DNA from: Negativicutes bacterium
Lineage (GTDB): Bacteria; Bacillota_C; Negativicutes; Sporomusales_B; JARLHX01
Direction of reading: 5' to 3'
Assembly: GCA_031292035.1 (NCBI GenBank)
Contig: JARLHX010000283.1
Location: forward strand, 1 to 64,000
DNA length: 64,000 nt
Below, in pieces: positions 24,704 through 34,066 of this stretch. The notes under the pieces are model-generated. The model worked only from the letters and a program-made list of their open reading frames with translations. It was not told the DNA's origin and searched no databases. Both the position numbers and the translations under genes were made by a program. Position 1 is the stretch's first letter; each line of letters opens with the position of its first letter.

Positions 24704-24934
24704 ATGATTAAGACTCTCGACCAGATGCACCCAGGTGAAGTGGGAGTGGTTACCAAGGTTGCGGGCAGTGGACCAGTAAAGCGCCGCATAGTCGATCTGG
24801 GGATTGTTGCTGGGAGCCGGATTTATATCCAAAAATACGCGCCGCTTGGGGACCCGATGGAAATCAAGGTAAAGAATTTCAACCTTTCGCTTCGTAAATC
24901 GGAGGCAGCTCTGATTGAAGTGCAGATTGGCTGA
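24704..24934 (+). CDS. feoA: FeoA, ferrous iron transport accessory protein
   Basis: The 76-residue SH3-like protein (MIKTLDQMHPGEVGVVTKVA, RRIVDLGIVAGSRIYIQKYA, GDPMEIKVKNFNLSLRKSEA) matches FeoA. FeoA is a cytosolic partner needed for FeoB-mediated Fe2+ uptake. The start was set at ATG 24704; an in-frame GTG at 24686 is less likely. It precedes feoB by 79 bases, under Fur control from the box at 24660. Confidence 0.9.
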   Translation: MIKTLDQMHPGEVGVVTKVAGSGPVKRRIVDLGIVAGSRIYIQKYAPLGDPMEIKVKNFNLSLRKSEAALIEVQIG

Positions 24935-25013
24935 ATATTGCTTCGGTCTCTTGGTATTTTCTGACGCGAGAAGGCGCTCATCAATGGGTTTTATGGTGTA
25001 AGGAGGATTATAA

Positions 25014-27461
25014 ATGGCGACTAAGGGTTTAACTGTGGCTTTGGCGGGCAACCCCAATTCCGGCAAAACAACTATTTTTAATAATATTACCGGCTCGCGG
25101 CAGCATGTTGGCAATTATCCTGGCGTTACGGTGGAGAAGCGGGAAGGCTTTCGCCGTTTTCAGGGCAAGGACCTGCTGGTCGTAGATTTGCCGGGTACAT
25201 ACAGCTTGACGGCACAGGCATTAGACGAATTGGTGGCGCGTAACGTCATTATCAATGAGAAGCCGGATGTCATAGTAAATATTCTCGATGCGTCCAATCT
25301 GGAACGAAACTTGTATTTGGCAGTACAGCTTCTCGAATTGGAAAGACCGGCAGTACTTGCTTTGAATATGACCGATGTGGCTGAAAATATGGGGGTAAAA
25401 ATCAACGATCAAGCACTGGCCGCAAAACTTGGTGCCCCGGTGGTCCGCACAGTAGGTAACCGCAATCGGGGGACGGATGGCCTGCTTGAAACGGTGCTTG
25501 AAACTTCTTTGCAGAATCAATATCGCCCGTTTTCGCTAGATTATGGCTCTGAAATCGAAACAAAAATCCAGCAAATATCTGATGGGCTTGGTACACTTGC
25601 TGAAATTCGCTATCCGGTACGGTGGCTGGCGATCAAGCTTTTAGAGAGCGACGAGGACGCCAATCGCGCGGTGAGCCAATTCCCTGGCGGTGAACAGGTT
25701 TTGCTGTTGGTCGAAGAAGCGCGGGCTGAGCTAAGTGCAACCTTCGGCGAGGAGCTTGAGCTTGTTATTGCTGAGCGCCGGTATTGCTTTGTCGGCGAAG
25801 TTTATAGCGAAATCGCCAGCTCTCGAAATGACCTTTCCCAAACGACTTCTGACAAAATTGACAGGATATTGACTCACCGTTTACTCGGGTTACCCATTTT
25901 CTTTGGGGTTATGTGGCTATTGTTTAATATGGTATTTACCGTCGGACACTATCCGCAGGATTGGATTCAAGACGGAGCAAAGTGGCTGGGGGAATGGGCC
26001 GGTCGGCATATGGGAGCAGGTGACCTTAAGTCACTGGTGGTCGACGGCATCATCGGCGGCGTGGGCACTGTCGTCAGTTTCTTGCCGCAGATACTGCTGC
26101 TGTTTTTGGGTATCGCCCTTCTGGAGGACACAGGCTATATGGCAAGGGCCGCCTTTGTTATGGATCGCGCCATGCGGGCCGTCGGACTACATGGCAAGGC
26201 ATTTATTCCGTTGCTTTTGGGATTTGGCTGTAACATCCCGGCTATCATGGGAGCCCGGACTCTCGAGAATCCGCGGGACAGGATGGTTACTATTCTGGTG
26301 GCGCCGCTGATGAGCTGCAGTGCCCGTCTGCCAGTCTATACCCTCTTGACTGCCTCCTTTTTCTCGGCGCGTTATGCCGGCAGTGTCATGTTTTCCATCT
26401 ATTTACTCGGGATTTTGCTGGCCGTAGTTATGGCACTGGTATTTCGTAAAATTCTTTTTCCCGGGGCGGCGGAGCCGTTTGCCATGGAAATGCCCCAATA
26501 TCACCTTCCTACACTACGCAGCATTTTGACCCACATGTGGGAACGCAGCGTCTTATATTTGAAAAAGGCTGGTACAGTTATTCTGGCGGTATCAATTCTG
26601 GTTTGGTTTTTTGTCAGCTACCCGAATGACGTGCCTTACAGCAAAGATTTCAATCAACTAAAGGAAACGGCTGAGATAACTTTTACTGAACAAGTCGCGG
26701 AAAAGGTTCTGGCGCCGCTGCATCTGGAGCAGGTGGAAGACAATACGCAATTGCAGGCGCTAATCAGTCAGATTAATGACATTAAAGCCCAAGAAGAAAA
26801 AGATGACGCCGATAAAGACCCTGCGCCTATAACGGCGAAAGAAGCTGTGAACAAGGCTGATGCTGATTCTGCCGAAGCGGAACAAGTCGCGGCTGGAGAA
26901 ACAGCACTTGCCGACGCAGAGGAAGCTCCGGATAATCCGCAATTGGCTGAACTCAAACAAGCCAATCCGACCCTCTATTCTTATGCTATGACATACTGGA
27001 AGTTGGATGATGAGCGAAAAGACGCGGTCGAGAAGCTGGATCAGGAAAAAGCGTCGGAGAAACTTGCCAACAGCTATGCTGGACGGTTCGGGCACTTTAT
27101 CGAACCTGCCATCAAGCCGCTTGGTTTTGATTGGAAAATGGGAGTAAGTCTGTTTGCCGGATTTTCGGCGAAAGAAGTGTTTATCAGTACCATGGGTACT
27201 GTATACAGCGTCGGCCAAGTGGACGAAGACACGAAAACCCTTCAGAGCGCATTGACGGCCGACCCGGCTTTCACTCCCCTGGTGGCATATACTTTGATGG
27301 TTTTTGCGCTGATTTACACGCCCTGCATGGCAGCGGTTGCTGTCATTCGCCGGGAGACAAATTCCTGGAAATGGGCGATGTTCTCAGTAGGATATTCGTT
27401 GGTGTTGGCATGGGTTGTCTCCTTTGGGGTTTACCGAATGGGGTTGCTTTTAGGATACTGA
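25014..27461 (+). CDS. feoB: FeoB, ferrous iron transporter
   Basis: The 815-residue protein has the N-terminal G-domain (GNPNSGKTT, VDLPGTYSL, NMTD), a helical GDI-like domain and the polytopic Gate/core domains (GFGCNIPAIMGARTLENPRDRM, LLTASFFSARYAG). About 605-665 carries a long acidic linker (KAQEEKDDADKDPAP to EEAPDNPQLAEL) between core helices. The same family is normally 650-800 residues. Fe2+ enters through the inner membrane, gated by GTP hydrolysis. The start has AAGGAGG upstream. Repression is expected through the upstream Fur boxes. Confidence 0.96.
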   Translation: MATKGLTVALAGNPNSGKTTIFNNITGSRQHVGNYPGVTVEKREGFRRFQGKDLLVVDLPGTYSLTAQALDELVARNVIINEKPDVIVNILDASNLERNLYLAVQLLELERPAVLALNMTDVAENMGVKINDQALAAKLGAPVVRTVGNRNRGTDGLLETVLETSLQNQYRPFSLDYGSEIETKIQQISDGLGTLAEIRYPVRWLAIKLLESDEDANRAVSQFPGGEQVLLLVEEARAELSATFGEELELVIAERRYCFVGEVYSEIASSRNDLSQTTSDKIDRILTHRLLGLPIFFGVMWLLFNMVFTVGHYPQDWIQDGAKWLGEWAGRHMGAGDLKSLVVDGIIGGVGTVVSFLPQILLLFLGIALLEDTGYMARAAFVMDRAMRAVGLHGKAFIPLLLGFGCNIPAIMGARTLENPRDRMVTILVAPLMSCSARLPVYTLLTASFFSARYAGSVMFSIYLLGILLAVVMALVFRKILFPGAAEPFAMEMPQYHLPTLRSILTHMWERSVLYLKKAGTVILAVSILVWFFVSYPNDVPYSKDFNQLKETAEITFTEQVAEKVLAPLHLEQVEDNTQLQALISQINDIKAQEEKDDADKDPAPITAKEAVNKADADSAEAEQVAAGETALADAEEAPDNPQLAELKQANPTLYSYAMTYWKLDDERKDAVEKLDQEKASEKLANSYAGRFGHFIEPAIKPLGFDWKMGVSLFAGFSAKEVFISTMGTVYSVGQVDEDTKTLQSALTADPAFTPLVAYTLMVFALIYTPCMAAVAVIRRETNSWKWAMFSVGYSLVLAWVVSFGVYRMGLLLGY

Positions 27462-27482
27462 TTTGCCAAGGAGGAGTTTAAA

Positions 27483-27635
27483 ATGGAAACTTTAATTTTG
27501 GCTGGTATCGGGCTGACTGCGCTCGGCTATGTCGTCCGCATCGCTCGGCGCAGCATGAGTGGAACCCATAAATGCAATTGTGGGGGAACGTGCTCCGGAC
27601 GCTCCCCATCCTGCGGGTCATTAAAAAAGAATTAA
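27483..27635 (+). CDS. FeoB-associated Cys-rich membrane protein
   Basis: This 50-residue protein has one N-terminal TM segment (ETLILAGIGLTALGYVVRIA), a basic turn and a C-terminal C-N-C-x3-C-x6-C cluster. It follows feoB by 21 bases with a strong AAGGAGG. The family is known as a small partner found after feoB in Clostridia; it may replace FeoC in handling iron or tuning the gate (inference). Confidence 0.8.
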   Translation: METLILAGIGLTALGYVVRIARRSMSGTHKCNCGGTCSGRSPSCGSLKKN

Positions 27636-27730
27636 TGTTGAGTGCTGTATTGGAAATGCGATTCTAGCATCAAGGTTGCTTTTCTAATAATGAATCCAAA
27701 GTTTGTATTTTTGTTTTCTAAAAAAATGTA

Positions 27731-27758
27731 AAAAAGGGCTGAAAATCAGCTTTTTTTT
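27731..27758 (+). terminator. Intrinsic terminator of the feo operon
   Basis: GCTGA-AAA-TCAGC (27738-27750) is extended by an A-rich 5' arm and followed by eight T. Confidence 0.85.
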
Positions 27759-27771
27759 AAAGGAGAATAGT

Positions 27772-27790
27772 GAGAATGATTATCAATTTT
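27772..27790 (+). promoter_or_regulatory. Fur box before the FTR1 operon
   Basis: GAGAATGATTATCAATTTT fits the Fur consensus. It lies 43 bases upstream of the FTR1 start, so the whole operon is probably iron-repressed. Confidence 0.7.
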
Positions 27791-27833
27791 AGCGACTGTC
27801 GTTAGTAGTAAGCGATAGAAAGGGGGTGAAATC

Positions 27834-29009
27834 ATGCGTAAGTTATTGCTCATTTTGTTGGTCCCGTTACTATTGGCGGTTACTTGCCAGAGCGCAGCTT
27901 TGGCAGCAGGGTCATGGGGAAAAGTCGTCGATAGAATTGATAAGACGATGGCACAGTCGCTTGATGTTTACAAAAAAGGCGATGTAGAAAAAGCTAAAAA
28001 TCTGGTGAATGAAGCCTACTTCAGCATTTATGAAAAAGAAGGCCTGGAACGGGCGATAAAGTCCAAAATTTCAGGGCGCCGGGCCACCACTGAGGAGTAT
28101 AAATTCAGTACCATCCGAAAGTTGATGACCAATCAGGCCCCTGATAGCCAAATAAAAAAGGAAATCACAGAACTGTCCAAAATGATGCGCCAAGATGCGG
28201 TGCAATTGGGAAGTAAACAACAAAATCCGCTTGAAACATTCCTGTCGGCATTTCTTATCCTGGTTCGCGAAGGCTTTGAAGCCATCCTGGTCATCGGCGC
28301 CATCGCCGCTTATTTGATAAAATCGGGAAATGGCGCGAAAACACGTGTTGTATACTTTAGCTCCGCCGGAGCCATACTGGCCAGCTTTTTGACCGCGATT
28401 GCCCTGCAAAAAGTCTTCAGTATCAGTGGGGCAAGTCAGGAGATTTTGGAAGGCGCAACCATGCTGGTAGCTGTAGTGGTCCTCTTTTTTGTAAGCCACT
28501 GGATGGTGGGAAAATCCGAGGCGAACGCCTGGCAGAATTATATCGAAGGCAAGGTCCAGAGCTCTCTATCTGGGGGCAGCACCCTGTCATTGGGGGCAGC
28601 CGCTTTCCTGGCAGTTTATCGCGAGGGGGCGGAAACGGTTCTGTTTTATCAGGCGCTATTCAGCGAAGCTGCCGAGCATATGGAGATGGTTTGGTTGGGT
28701 TTTGGTCTTGGGTGCCTTGCCTTGGTGATTATTTTCCTGCTGATACGTTACGGCAGTATGAAAATGCCGTTGAAGCCTTTCTTTCGGGGCACCAGTATTT
28801 TGCTTTACATCATGGCCATCAGTTTTGCCGGTGGAGGAGTGAAAGAACTTCAGGAAGGCGGCATTGTCGGTGTCACGCCGGTGCCTGGAATGGAAAGCAT
28901 TGATCTTCTGGGGATATACCCCACTTGGGAGACTCTATTGCCACAAATCCTTCTCGTTGTTTTGGCGATCGGGGGGGTGATCTATCAGCGCCGGAAACAG
29001 GGGGCATAG
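27834..29009 (+). CDS. FTR1/EfeU-family iron permease
   Basis: The 391-residue protein has a signal peptide (about 1-24, ALAA) and an extracytosolic helical segment (about 30-130). The FTR1 membrane domain follows, with two REGxE iron-binding motifs at 145-149 (REGFE) and 263-267 (REGAE) and seven or so TM helices. FTR1 permeases take up Fe3+ or Fe2+ handed over by an oxidase or a periplasmic P19 protein. The gene leads the operon, with P19 next. Start ATG with GGGGGTG. Fur-repressed by the box at 27772. Confidence 0.92.
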   Translation: MRKLLLILLVPLLLAVTCQSAALAAGSWGKVVDRIDKTMAQSLDVYKKGDVEKAKNLVNEAYFSIYEKEGLERAIKSKISGRRATTEEYKFSTIRKLMTNQAPDSQIKKEITELSKMMRQDAVQLGSKQQNPLETFLSAFLILVREGFEAILVIGAIAAYLIKSGNGAKTRVVYFSSAGAILASFLTAIALQKVFSISGASQEILEGATMLVAVVVLFFVSHWMVGKSEANAWQNYIEGKVQSSLSGGSTLSLGAAAFLAVYREGAETVLFYQALFSEAAEHMEMVWLGFGLGCLALVIIFLLIRYGSMKMPLKPFFRGTSILLYIMAISFAGGGVKELQEGGIVGVTPVPGMESIDLLGIYPTWETLLPQILLVVLAIGGVIYQRRKQGA

Positions 29010-29052
29010 CCTGAAAATAGCTAAATAAGATTGAATAATGGAGGCTACATAA

Positions 29053-29610
29053 ATGAAAAAAGTTCACAAATTGTTAATGGCAGTGGTCATGGTATTGGCA
29101 CTTTTCGTAACAGGGGCGCAAGGATTTGCAGCTGAGCAAAAGGGTTTCCAGGAATATCCGATCGGCGACGAGCAAGAATTTGAAGGAATTAAGATTGAAG
29201 TCGTCTATTTCCAACCGGTACCGATGGAACCGACCGGGATGGGCCTGACCCCGGAACAATCCGACATTCATCTGGAAACCGACATCCACGCGACTGAGGA
29301 CAATAAAACCGGCTTTGGCGTGGGGGATTGGGTTCCTTATCTCAGCGTACATTACAAACTCACAAAATTGGACAGCGGACAAGTCATTGAAGGAAATCTC
29401 ATGCCGATGAACGCGAATGACGGCCCGCACTATGGCGCCAACGTGAAAATGCTCGGAGCAGGCAAATATCAGATGGTTTTCACCATTGAAAGCCCGGATC
29501 GTCAAGGCTTCATGCTGCATGTGGACAAAGAAACCGGTGTGGAAGGCCGATTCTGGACGGCGCCGATTGTGGCGCAATGGGAATTTGACTATATTCCAAG
29601 AAGCTGGTAA
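29053..29610 (+). CDS. P19/Tp34-family periplasmic iron-binding protein
   Basis: The 185-residue protein has a signal peptide (cut after about residue 27, QGFAA). Its mature domain has EYPIGDEQEFEGIKIEVVYFQPVPMEP, DIHLETDIHATE, GDWVPYLSVHYKL and FTIESPDRQGFMLHVDKETG. These Met/His/Glu stretches form the metal site of P19/FetP/Tp34. P19 binds ferrous or cupric ions in the periplasm and passes iron to FTR1. It lies directly after the permease and shares its Fur promoter. Confidence in the family is high; the ion has not been tested. Confidence 0.93.
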   Translation: MKKVHKLLMAVVMVLALFVTGAQGFAAEQKGFQEYPIGDEQEFEGIKIEVVYFQPVPMEPTGMGLTPEQSDIHLETDIHATEDNKTGFGVGDWVPYLSVHYKLTKLDSGQVIEGNLMPMNANDGPHYGANVKMLGAGKYQMVFTIESPDRQGFMLHVDKETGVEGRFWTAPIVAQWEFDYIPRSW

Positions 29611-29620
29611 TTAAAAGAAT

Positions 29621-29647
29621 AGGTCCGGGAACTATTATCCCGGACCT
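29621..29647 (+). terminator. Stem-loop inside the iron operon
   Basis: A perfect 10-bp stem (AGGTCCGGGA / TCCCGGACCT, loop ACTATTA) sits between P19 and the DUF2318 gene. Only a short AT tract follows, so it may attenuate or define mRNA ends. Confidence 0.6.
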
Positions 29648-29689
29648 ATTCCCCAATCGGGGATGCGAACTGGAAGAAGGGGACGGAAT

Positions 29690-30940
29690 ATGCTGCAAAT
29701 CCTCATACCGACCATGCAAAATATCATGATGGCCGTCATTCCCCTGGCGATGATGATGGCCTTGATCGCACAACGAGAACCGGGAAATTTACAAAAATCA
29801 GCTTGGCGGGGCATGATCATGGGGAATGTTGGTGCCCTTGCTTTTGTGGCGTCAAAATTGATCTTAGTTTTTCTGAAACGCGAAATTTATGAAGGCTGTG
29901 TTTTGATACCGGCCCTTGGTATAGAGATCTTTCTGCTGCTTTATTTGTGGCGTACTTATCGAAGCGGGAGTTTGGATAAAACAGATGATATCCCGGTCTG
30001 GGTAGTGTTTTGTCTAACCGCCGCCTTGTTTCTTCACAGAGGGGTGGAGGTATATCTTTTCCCTGTTACCTTCTTAATTCCGCCTGCCGGCGGGCTTAGT
30101 CAGGAATTTCTGTTGAAATGGGCCGGCTATTTTCTCGGGTTGGGGCTGACGACACTAACCGGTTTCGCTGTTTACCGGGTGGCGCGGGTGCTGTCTTTCA
30201 GGGCGCTGACGGCTGTGACGGCAGGCGGCTTTGGCGTAGTAGCACTGCAGCAGCTAGTCACAGTAGTCCAGATGCTTTTGGCCAGAGGGATCATTCCCAT
30301 GAAAAAGTGGCTGCTGGCGGTGATGATTCCCCTTATCAACCATCAGGATTGGTATTTATATTTACTTTTGGCTGTGATGCTGTCACTGCCTGTCTTGCTT
30401 TATGTGCAGCGCCGGCCGCCGATGGAAGCAGGCCTGAATCCGGCGCAGTATCGTAAGATTCTGGCGGTTGCCCGCAAACAGCTGCGCTGGGGAACGGTTG
30501 TCGCTGTGAACATTTTGCTGGTGGTTCTTTTGTCTACGGTGGGCAAGGGCTATGCCGATCAGGCGACTGAGCTTTCGCCGGCGGTTACGGTCACGGTTCA
30601 GCAGGGGGAGGTCCGGATTCCCATTGACAAGGTGGAAGACGGCCGGTTGCACCGTTTTGCCTATACGGCTTCAAATGGTACTGTGGTGCGGTTTATCATC
30701 ATTAAAAAGGGTGGCTCGGCATATGGTGTGGGTTTGGATGCCTGTGACATTTGCGGGCCGACAGGCTATTACGAGCGCGAAGATCAGGTCGTTTGCAAAC
30801 TCTGCGATGTCGTAATGAATAAGGCCACCATCGGCTTCAAGGGAGGCTGCAACCCCGTACCGCTTGAGTATAAAGTAGCAAGCGGACAGATTATTATTTC
30901 GGCACAGACGCTGGATAAAGAAAAGAAAAGGTTTCAGTAA
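29690..30940 (+). CDS. DUF2318 Fe-S-like membrane protein
   Basis: The 416-residue protein has about eight N-terminal TM helices and an extracytosolic C-terminal domain. The domain carries the DUF2318 signature GVGLDACDICGPTGYYER, VCKLCDVVMNKATIGFKGGCNPVP, with two CxxC motifs. In related P19/FTR1 operons of Campylobacter and E. coli FetMP-like clusters, this protein follows P19 and probably contributes electrons. The start ATG 29690 has GGGGACGG upstream; another ATG 27 bases earlier lacks a site. It is followed by the permease pair. Confidence 0.85.
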   Translation: MLQILIPTMQNIMMAVIPLAMMMALIAQREPGNLQKSAWRGMIMGNVGALAFVASKLILVFLKREIYEGCVLIPALGIEIFLLLYLWRTYRSGSLDKTDDIPVWVVFCLTAALFLHRGVEVYLFPVTFLIPPAGGLSQEFLLKWAGYFLGLGLTTLTGFAVYRVARVLSFRALTAVTAGGFGVVALQQLVTVVQMLLARGIIPMKKWLLAVMIPLINHQDWYLYLLLAVMLSLPVLLYVQRRPPMEAGLNPAQYRKILAVARKQLRWGTVVAVNILLVVLLSTVGKGYADQATELSPAVTVTVQQGEVRIPIDKVEDGRLHRFAYTASNGTVVRFIIIKKGGSAYGVGLDACDICGPTGYYEREDQVVCKLCDVVMNKATIGFKGGCNPVPLEYKVASGQIIISAQTLDKEKKRFQ

Positions 30941-30953
30941 GGGGGGGGAAGTC

Positions 30954-32240
30954 ATGTTCTGGCGGATGCTGAAAGGGGCTCTTATCAGACAAAGGCGGAG
31001 GATGTTCATGGTGGCGCTTACCGTTGCGCTGGGCACTTCGCTGACCACAGCCATGCTCAATGTAATGCTGGATGTGGGCGATAAAGTGAATCGGGAACTG
31101 AAAGCTTATGGCGCAAATATCACGGTAACGCCGCGGTCGGCTTCGGTATTAAAGGATATTTACGGGGTGGAGGCCGGTTCGGGAGCAGCCGAGCAGTACT
31201 TGTTAGAAGCAGATCTCGGCAAGCTTAAGACGATTTTTTGGTCCCACAATATTGTAACATTCGCGCCCTTTCTCGAAACCAAAACCAATGTAGGTCAGAG
31301 CGGCGGCGAGGTGACGCTGGTGGGAACCTGGTTTAACCGTCATTTGGAATTGCCTACAGGCGAGGTTGCCGAAGTTGGTATTCAGCCGCTGCGGTCTTGG
31401 TGGGCAGTTGAGGGCAACTGGGTACAAGATAGCGATCCAAAGGGCGCGATGGTCGGCAGGCAACTTGCCCAAAAGCTGGGCATCCACCCCGGCGATGAAA
31501 TCGAGATTGCCTTTGCCGGAGAGCGGAAAGAGCGGTTAAAAGCGCAGGGGGTTTTTGACAGCGGCGGAGTGGAAGATGAGCAGATTTTCGTTCCTATGAA
31601 TGTTGTCCAAAATAGCATGGGCCTGGAAGGAAAGGTGGGGAAGGTTGAAGTCAGCGCCATAACTACTCCGGAGAATGAACTGGCGCGACGGGCCGCTCAT
31701 AACCCGAAAAGCCTTTCTTTAAAAGAGTGGGAGACTTGGTATTGCACCGCTTATGTCAGTGCAATCGCCTATCAGATTGAAGAGGTTATGACCGGAGCCC
31801 GGGCCAAACCCGTCCGGCAGGTGGCAGAGTCTGAAGGGGTTATATTGCAGAAAACACGGCTATTGATGCTTCTGATTACTGCCCTTAGTCTGGCTGGTTC
31901 GGCGCTCGGCATCTCCAACCTGCTGACCGCCAATGTGATGGAACGTAGCCGGGAAATTGGACTATTGAAGGCGCTGGGGGCAACAGATGCCGCCATATTA
32001 CTCGCAACACTGGCCGAAATAGTGGCTACCGGCATAGCGGGCGGAACGGCAGGGTATTTTTCCGGGTTGGCTTTTGCGCAAATGATTGGCCGGAGCGTTT
32101 TCGGCGCGGCAGTGACGATTCAAAGTGTCGTTATTCCCCTGGTGATGGTTCTAGTAATCCTCGTAACTTTGGTTGGCAGTCTTCCGGCGATGCGGATGCT
32201 CCTCTCTTTGCGTCCGGCGGAAGTACTTCATGGCAGGTGA
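30954..32240 (+). CDS. ABC transporter permease 1 (FtsX/MacB-like)
   Basis: The 428-residue FtsX-type protein has an N-terminal TM (FMVALTVALGTSLTTAMLN), a large extracytosolic domain and a C-terminal three-helix FtsX bundle (LLMLLITALSLAGSALGISNLL, MERSREIGLLKALGAT). Such permeases use ATP hydrolysis mechanically rather than moving a substrate through a pore. It belongs to the P19-type iron operon; it is paired with the permease at 32248 and the ATPase at 33386. Ribosome site GGGGGGG-rich before ATG. Confidence 0.85.
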   Translation: MFWRMLKGALIRQRRRMFMVALTVALGTSLTTAMLNVMLDVGDKVNRELKAYGANITVTPRSASVLKDIYGVEAGSGAAEQYLLEADLGKLKTIFWSHNIVTFAPFLETKTNVGQSGGEVTLVGTWFNRHLELPTGEVAEVGIQPLRSWWAVEGNWVQDSDPKGAMVGRQLAQKLGIHPGDEIEIAFAGERKERLKAQGVFDSGGVEDEQIFVPMNVVQNSMGLEGKVGKVEVSAITTPENELARRAAHNPKSLSLKEWETWYCTAYVSAIAYQIEEVMTGARAKPVRQVAESEGVILQKTRLLMLLITALSLAGSALGISNLLTANVMERSREIGLLKALGATDAAILLATLAEIVATGIAGGTAGYFSGLAFAQMIGRSVFGAAVTIQSVVIPLVMVLVILVTLVGSLPAMRMLLSLRPAEVLHGR

Positions 32241-32247
32241 TTGAAGA

Positions 32248-33372
32248 ATGAAAAGATATTCGATGTACATAAAAATGGTTTGTCATGCGCTGCTCCGGCG
32301 CCGTTCCCGCATGGTGGTTGCGCTGCTGGCTGTAGCTATCGGCGGGACGGTGCTATCGGGATTGATTACGATTTACTATGATGTTCCTCGCCAAATGGGC
32401 CGCGAATTTCGCTCCTATGGAGCCAACCTGGTTTTTATTCCAGTTGGCGAGAAGCAGCTGTTGCTGGAAAAGGATATTGCCCAGGCGACAGATTTTTTGG
32501 CGGCGGAGAAGGTCATTGGGGCGGCACCATACCTTTATGACCGGGCGAAGGTGAATGAACAGCCTATTATGGTAGCAGGAACTAAATTTCAAGAGGTAAA
32601 AAAGGTGAGTCCTTTTTGGCAGATAAGAGGCCACTGGCCGGAGGAGAATTCTGAGGGAGTCGTGATTGGCGCCGAAGTCGCCGAGCTGTTGCGGGTAGAG
32701 CCTGGTCAGAAAATCACCCTCGCTATTGCCGGCACACAAAAGAATCTTATTGTCGAGGGGATTGTCCGGACAGGCGGTACCGAGGAGGATTTTATCTTTG
32801 TCGACCTTGCTCTCCTGCAGAAGATGGCGAAAAAAGAAGGCCAGATTAGCCTTACCCAGGTGAGTATCATGGCGACAGAAACGGAGCTTGCCGGCTTAAT
32901 TCAGGATCTGGAGGGAAAAGTCCCGGGGATGTCGCCCCGCCTTGTCAAGCGCGTGACCCAGTCTGAAGGCATGGTATTAGGAAAATTGCAAGCTCTTGTG
33001 TACTTGGTGACTATCATCATCTTGCTGTTGACACTGATTTGTGTGGCGACTACGATGATGGCGGTTGTAACAGAAAGAAGAAAGGAAATCGGCCTGAAAA
33101 AAGCGTTGGGAGCCGAAAACAGCAGTATCGTCTTTGAGTTTTTAGGGGAAGGACTGGCGTTAGGCGGCCTGGGCGGCATGCTGGGAACGGTTCTGGGCTT
33201 CTTTTTTGCCCAAGCGGTAAGTCTCAATGTTTTTGGCCGTCCGATTGCTTTTCAGCCGTTAATAGCCTTGGCGGCTCTTATGGTATCAGTGGCGGTCTCC
33301 GGGCTGGCCTGCCTGATTCCGGTAAAGATAGCGACTGAAGTGGAGCCGGCGGTGGTCTTACGGGGCGAGTAA
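32248..33372 (+). CDS. ABC transporter permease 2 (FtsX/MacB-like)
   Basis: The 374-residue protein has the same layout as its neighbour: N-terminal TM (MVVALLAVAIGGTVLSGLI), extracytosolic domain and FtsX bundle (VYLVTIIILLLTLICVATTMMA, TERRKEIGLKKALGAE). Two unlike FtsX permeases plus one ATPase are the usual form of this operon. The start ATG is 8 bases after the first permease stop codon, so translation is linked. Confidence 0.86.
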   Translation: MKRYSMYIKMVCHALLRRRSRMVVALLAVAIGGTVLSGLITIYYDVPRQMGREFRSYGANLVFIPVGEKQLLLEKDIAQATDFLAAEKVIGAAPYLYDRAKVNEQPIMVAGTKFQEVKKVSPFWQIRGHWPEENSEGVVIGAEVAELLRVEPGQKITLAIAGTQKNLIVEGIVRTGGTEEDFIFVDLALLQKMAKKEGQISLTQVSIMATETELAGLIQDLEGKVPGMSPRLVKRVTQSEGMVLGKLQALVYLVTIIILLLTLICVATTMMAVVTERRKEIGLKKALGAENSSIVFEFLGEGLALGGLGGMLGTVLGFFFAQAVSLNVFGRPIAFQPLIALAALMVSVAVSGLACLIPVKIATEVEPAVVLRGE

Positions 33373-33385
33373 AGGAGAAGATAGC

Positions 33386-34048
33386 ATGAACTTGTTGGAT
33401 CTGAAGGACATTTCTATGGTCTACGGAAACGTAAAAGCCCTTCAAGGGATTAACCTGACAATCAAAAAAGGGGAATGGCTGGCAATTATGGGGCCATCCG
33501 GCTCAGGAAAAACCACGCTAATGAATATAATCGGGTGTATGGATAAAGCTTCAAGCGGCACCGTCACTCTGGATGGCGCTGACATTTCGACTCTCAGCGC
33601 CAAAATGCTGACAGCCATCCGGCGCGACAAAGTTGGCCTGGTATTTCAACAGTTTCACCTTGTCCCCTATTTGACTGCGCTGGAAAATATCATGGTCGCG
33701 CAATATTACCATAGCATGCCGAATGAGCAGGAAGCGCTGGCGGCACTGGAGCGGGTGGGACTAAAAGACCGGGCCAGGCATTTGCCGAGTCAGCTCTCAG
33801 GCGGAGAACAGCAACGGGTGTGCATCGCCCGTGCTCTGATTAATTATCCGATGCTGATTCTGGCCGACGAGCCAACAGGAAATCTGGATGAAGCCAACGA
33901 GGGCATTGTCCTCGGGCTGTTTCAGCAGCTCCACCAGGAAGGGCATACCATTATCATGGTTACTCATGATCCGGGGGTTGCCAGCCTGGCCGAAAAATGC
34001 ATTGTGTTGGAGCATGGCAGGATCGCTGATGTGAGACAACATCGATAA
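33386..34048 (+). CDS. ABC transporter ATP-binding protein (MacB/LolD-like)
   Basis: The 220-residue ATPase has Walker A GPSGSGKTT, Q-loop FQQFHLVPYLTALENI, signature LSGGEQQRV, Walker B LILADEPTGNLD and H-loop IIMVTHD. It belongs to the type VII (MacB/LolCDE) ABC class, matching the two FtsX permeases. The ribosome site is AAAGGAGA. Function: powers the extracytosolic step of the iron system; inference from the operon. Confidence 0.92.
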   Translation: MNLLDLKDISMVYGNVKALQGINLTIKKGEWLAIMGPSGSGKTTLMNIIGCMDKASSGTVTLDGADISTLSAKMLTAIRRDKVGLVFQQFHLVPYLTALENIMVAQYYHSMPNEQEALAALERVGLKDRARHLPSQLSGGEQQRVCIARALINYPMLILADEPTGNLDEANEGIVLGLFQQLHQEGHTIIMVTHDPGVASLAEKCIVLEHGRIADVRQHR

Positions 34049-34066
34049 CTGAGAAGGAGGGACAGG

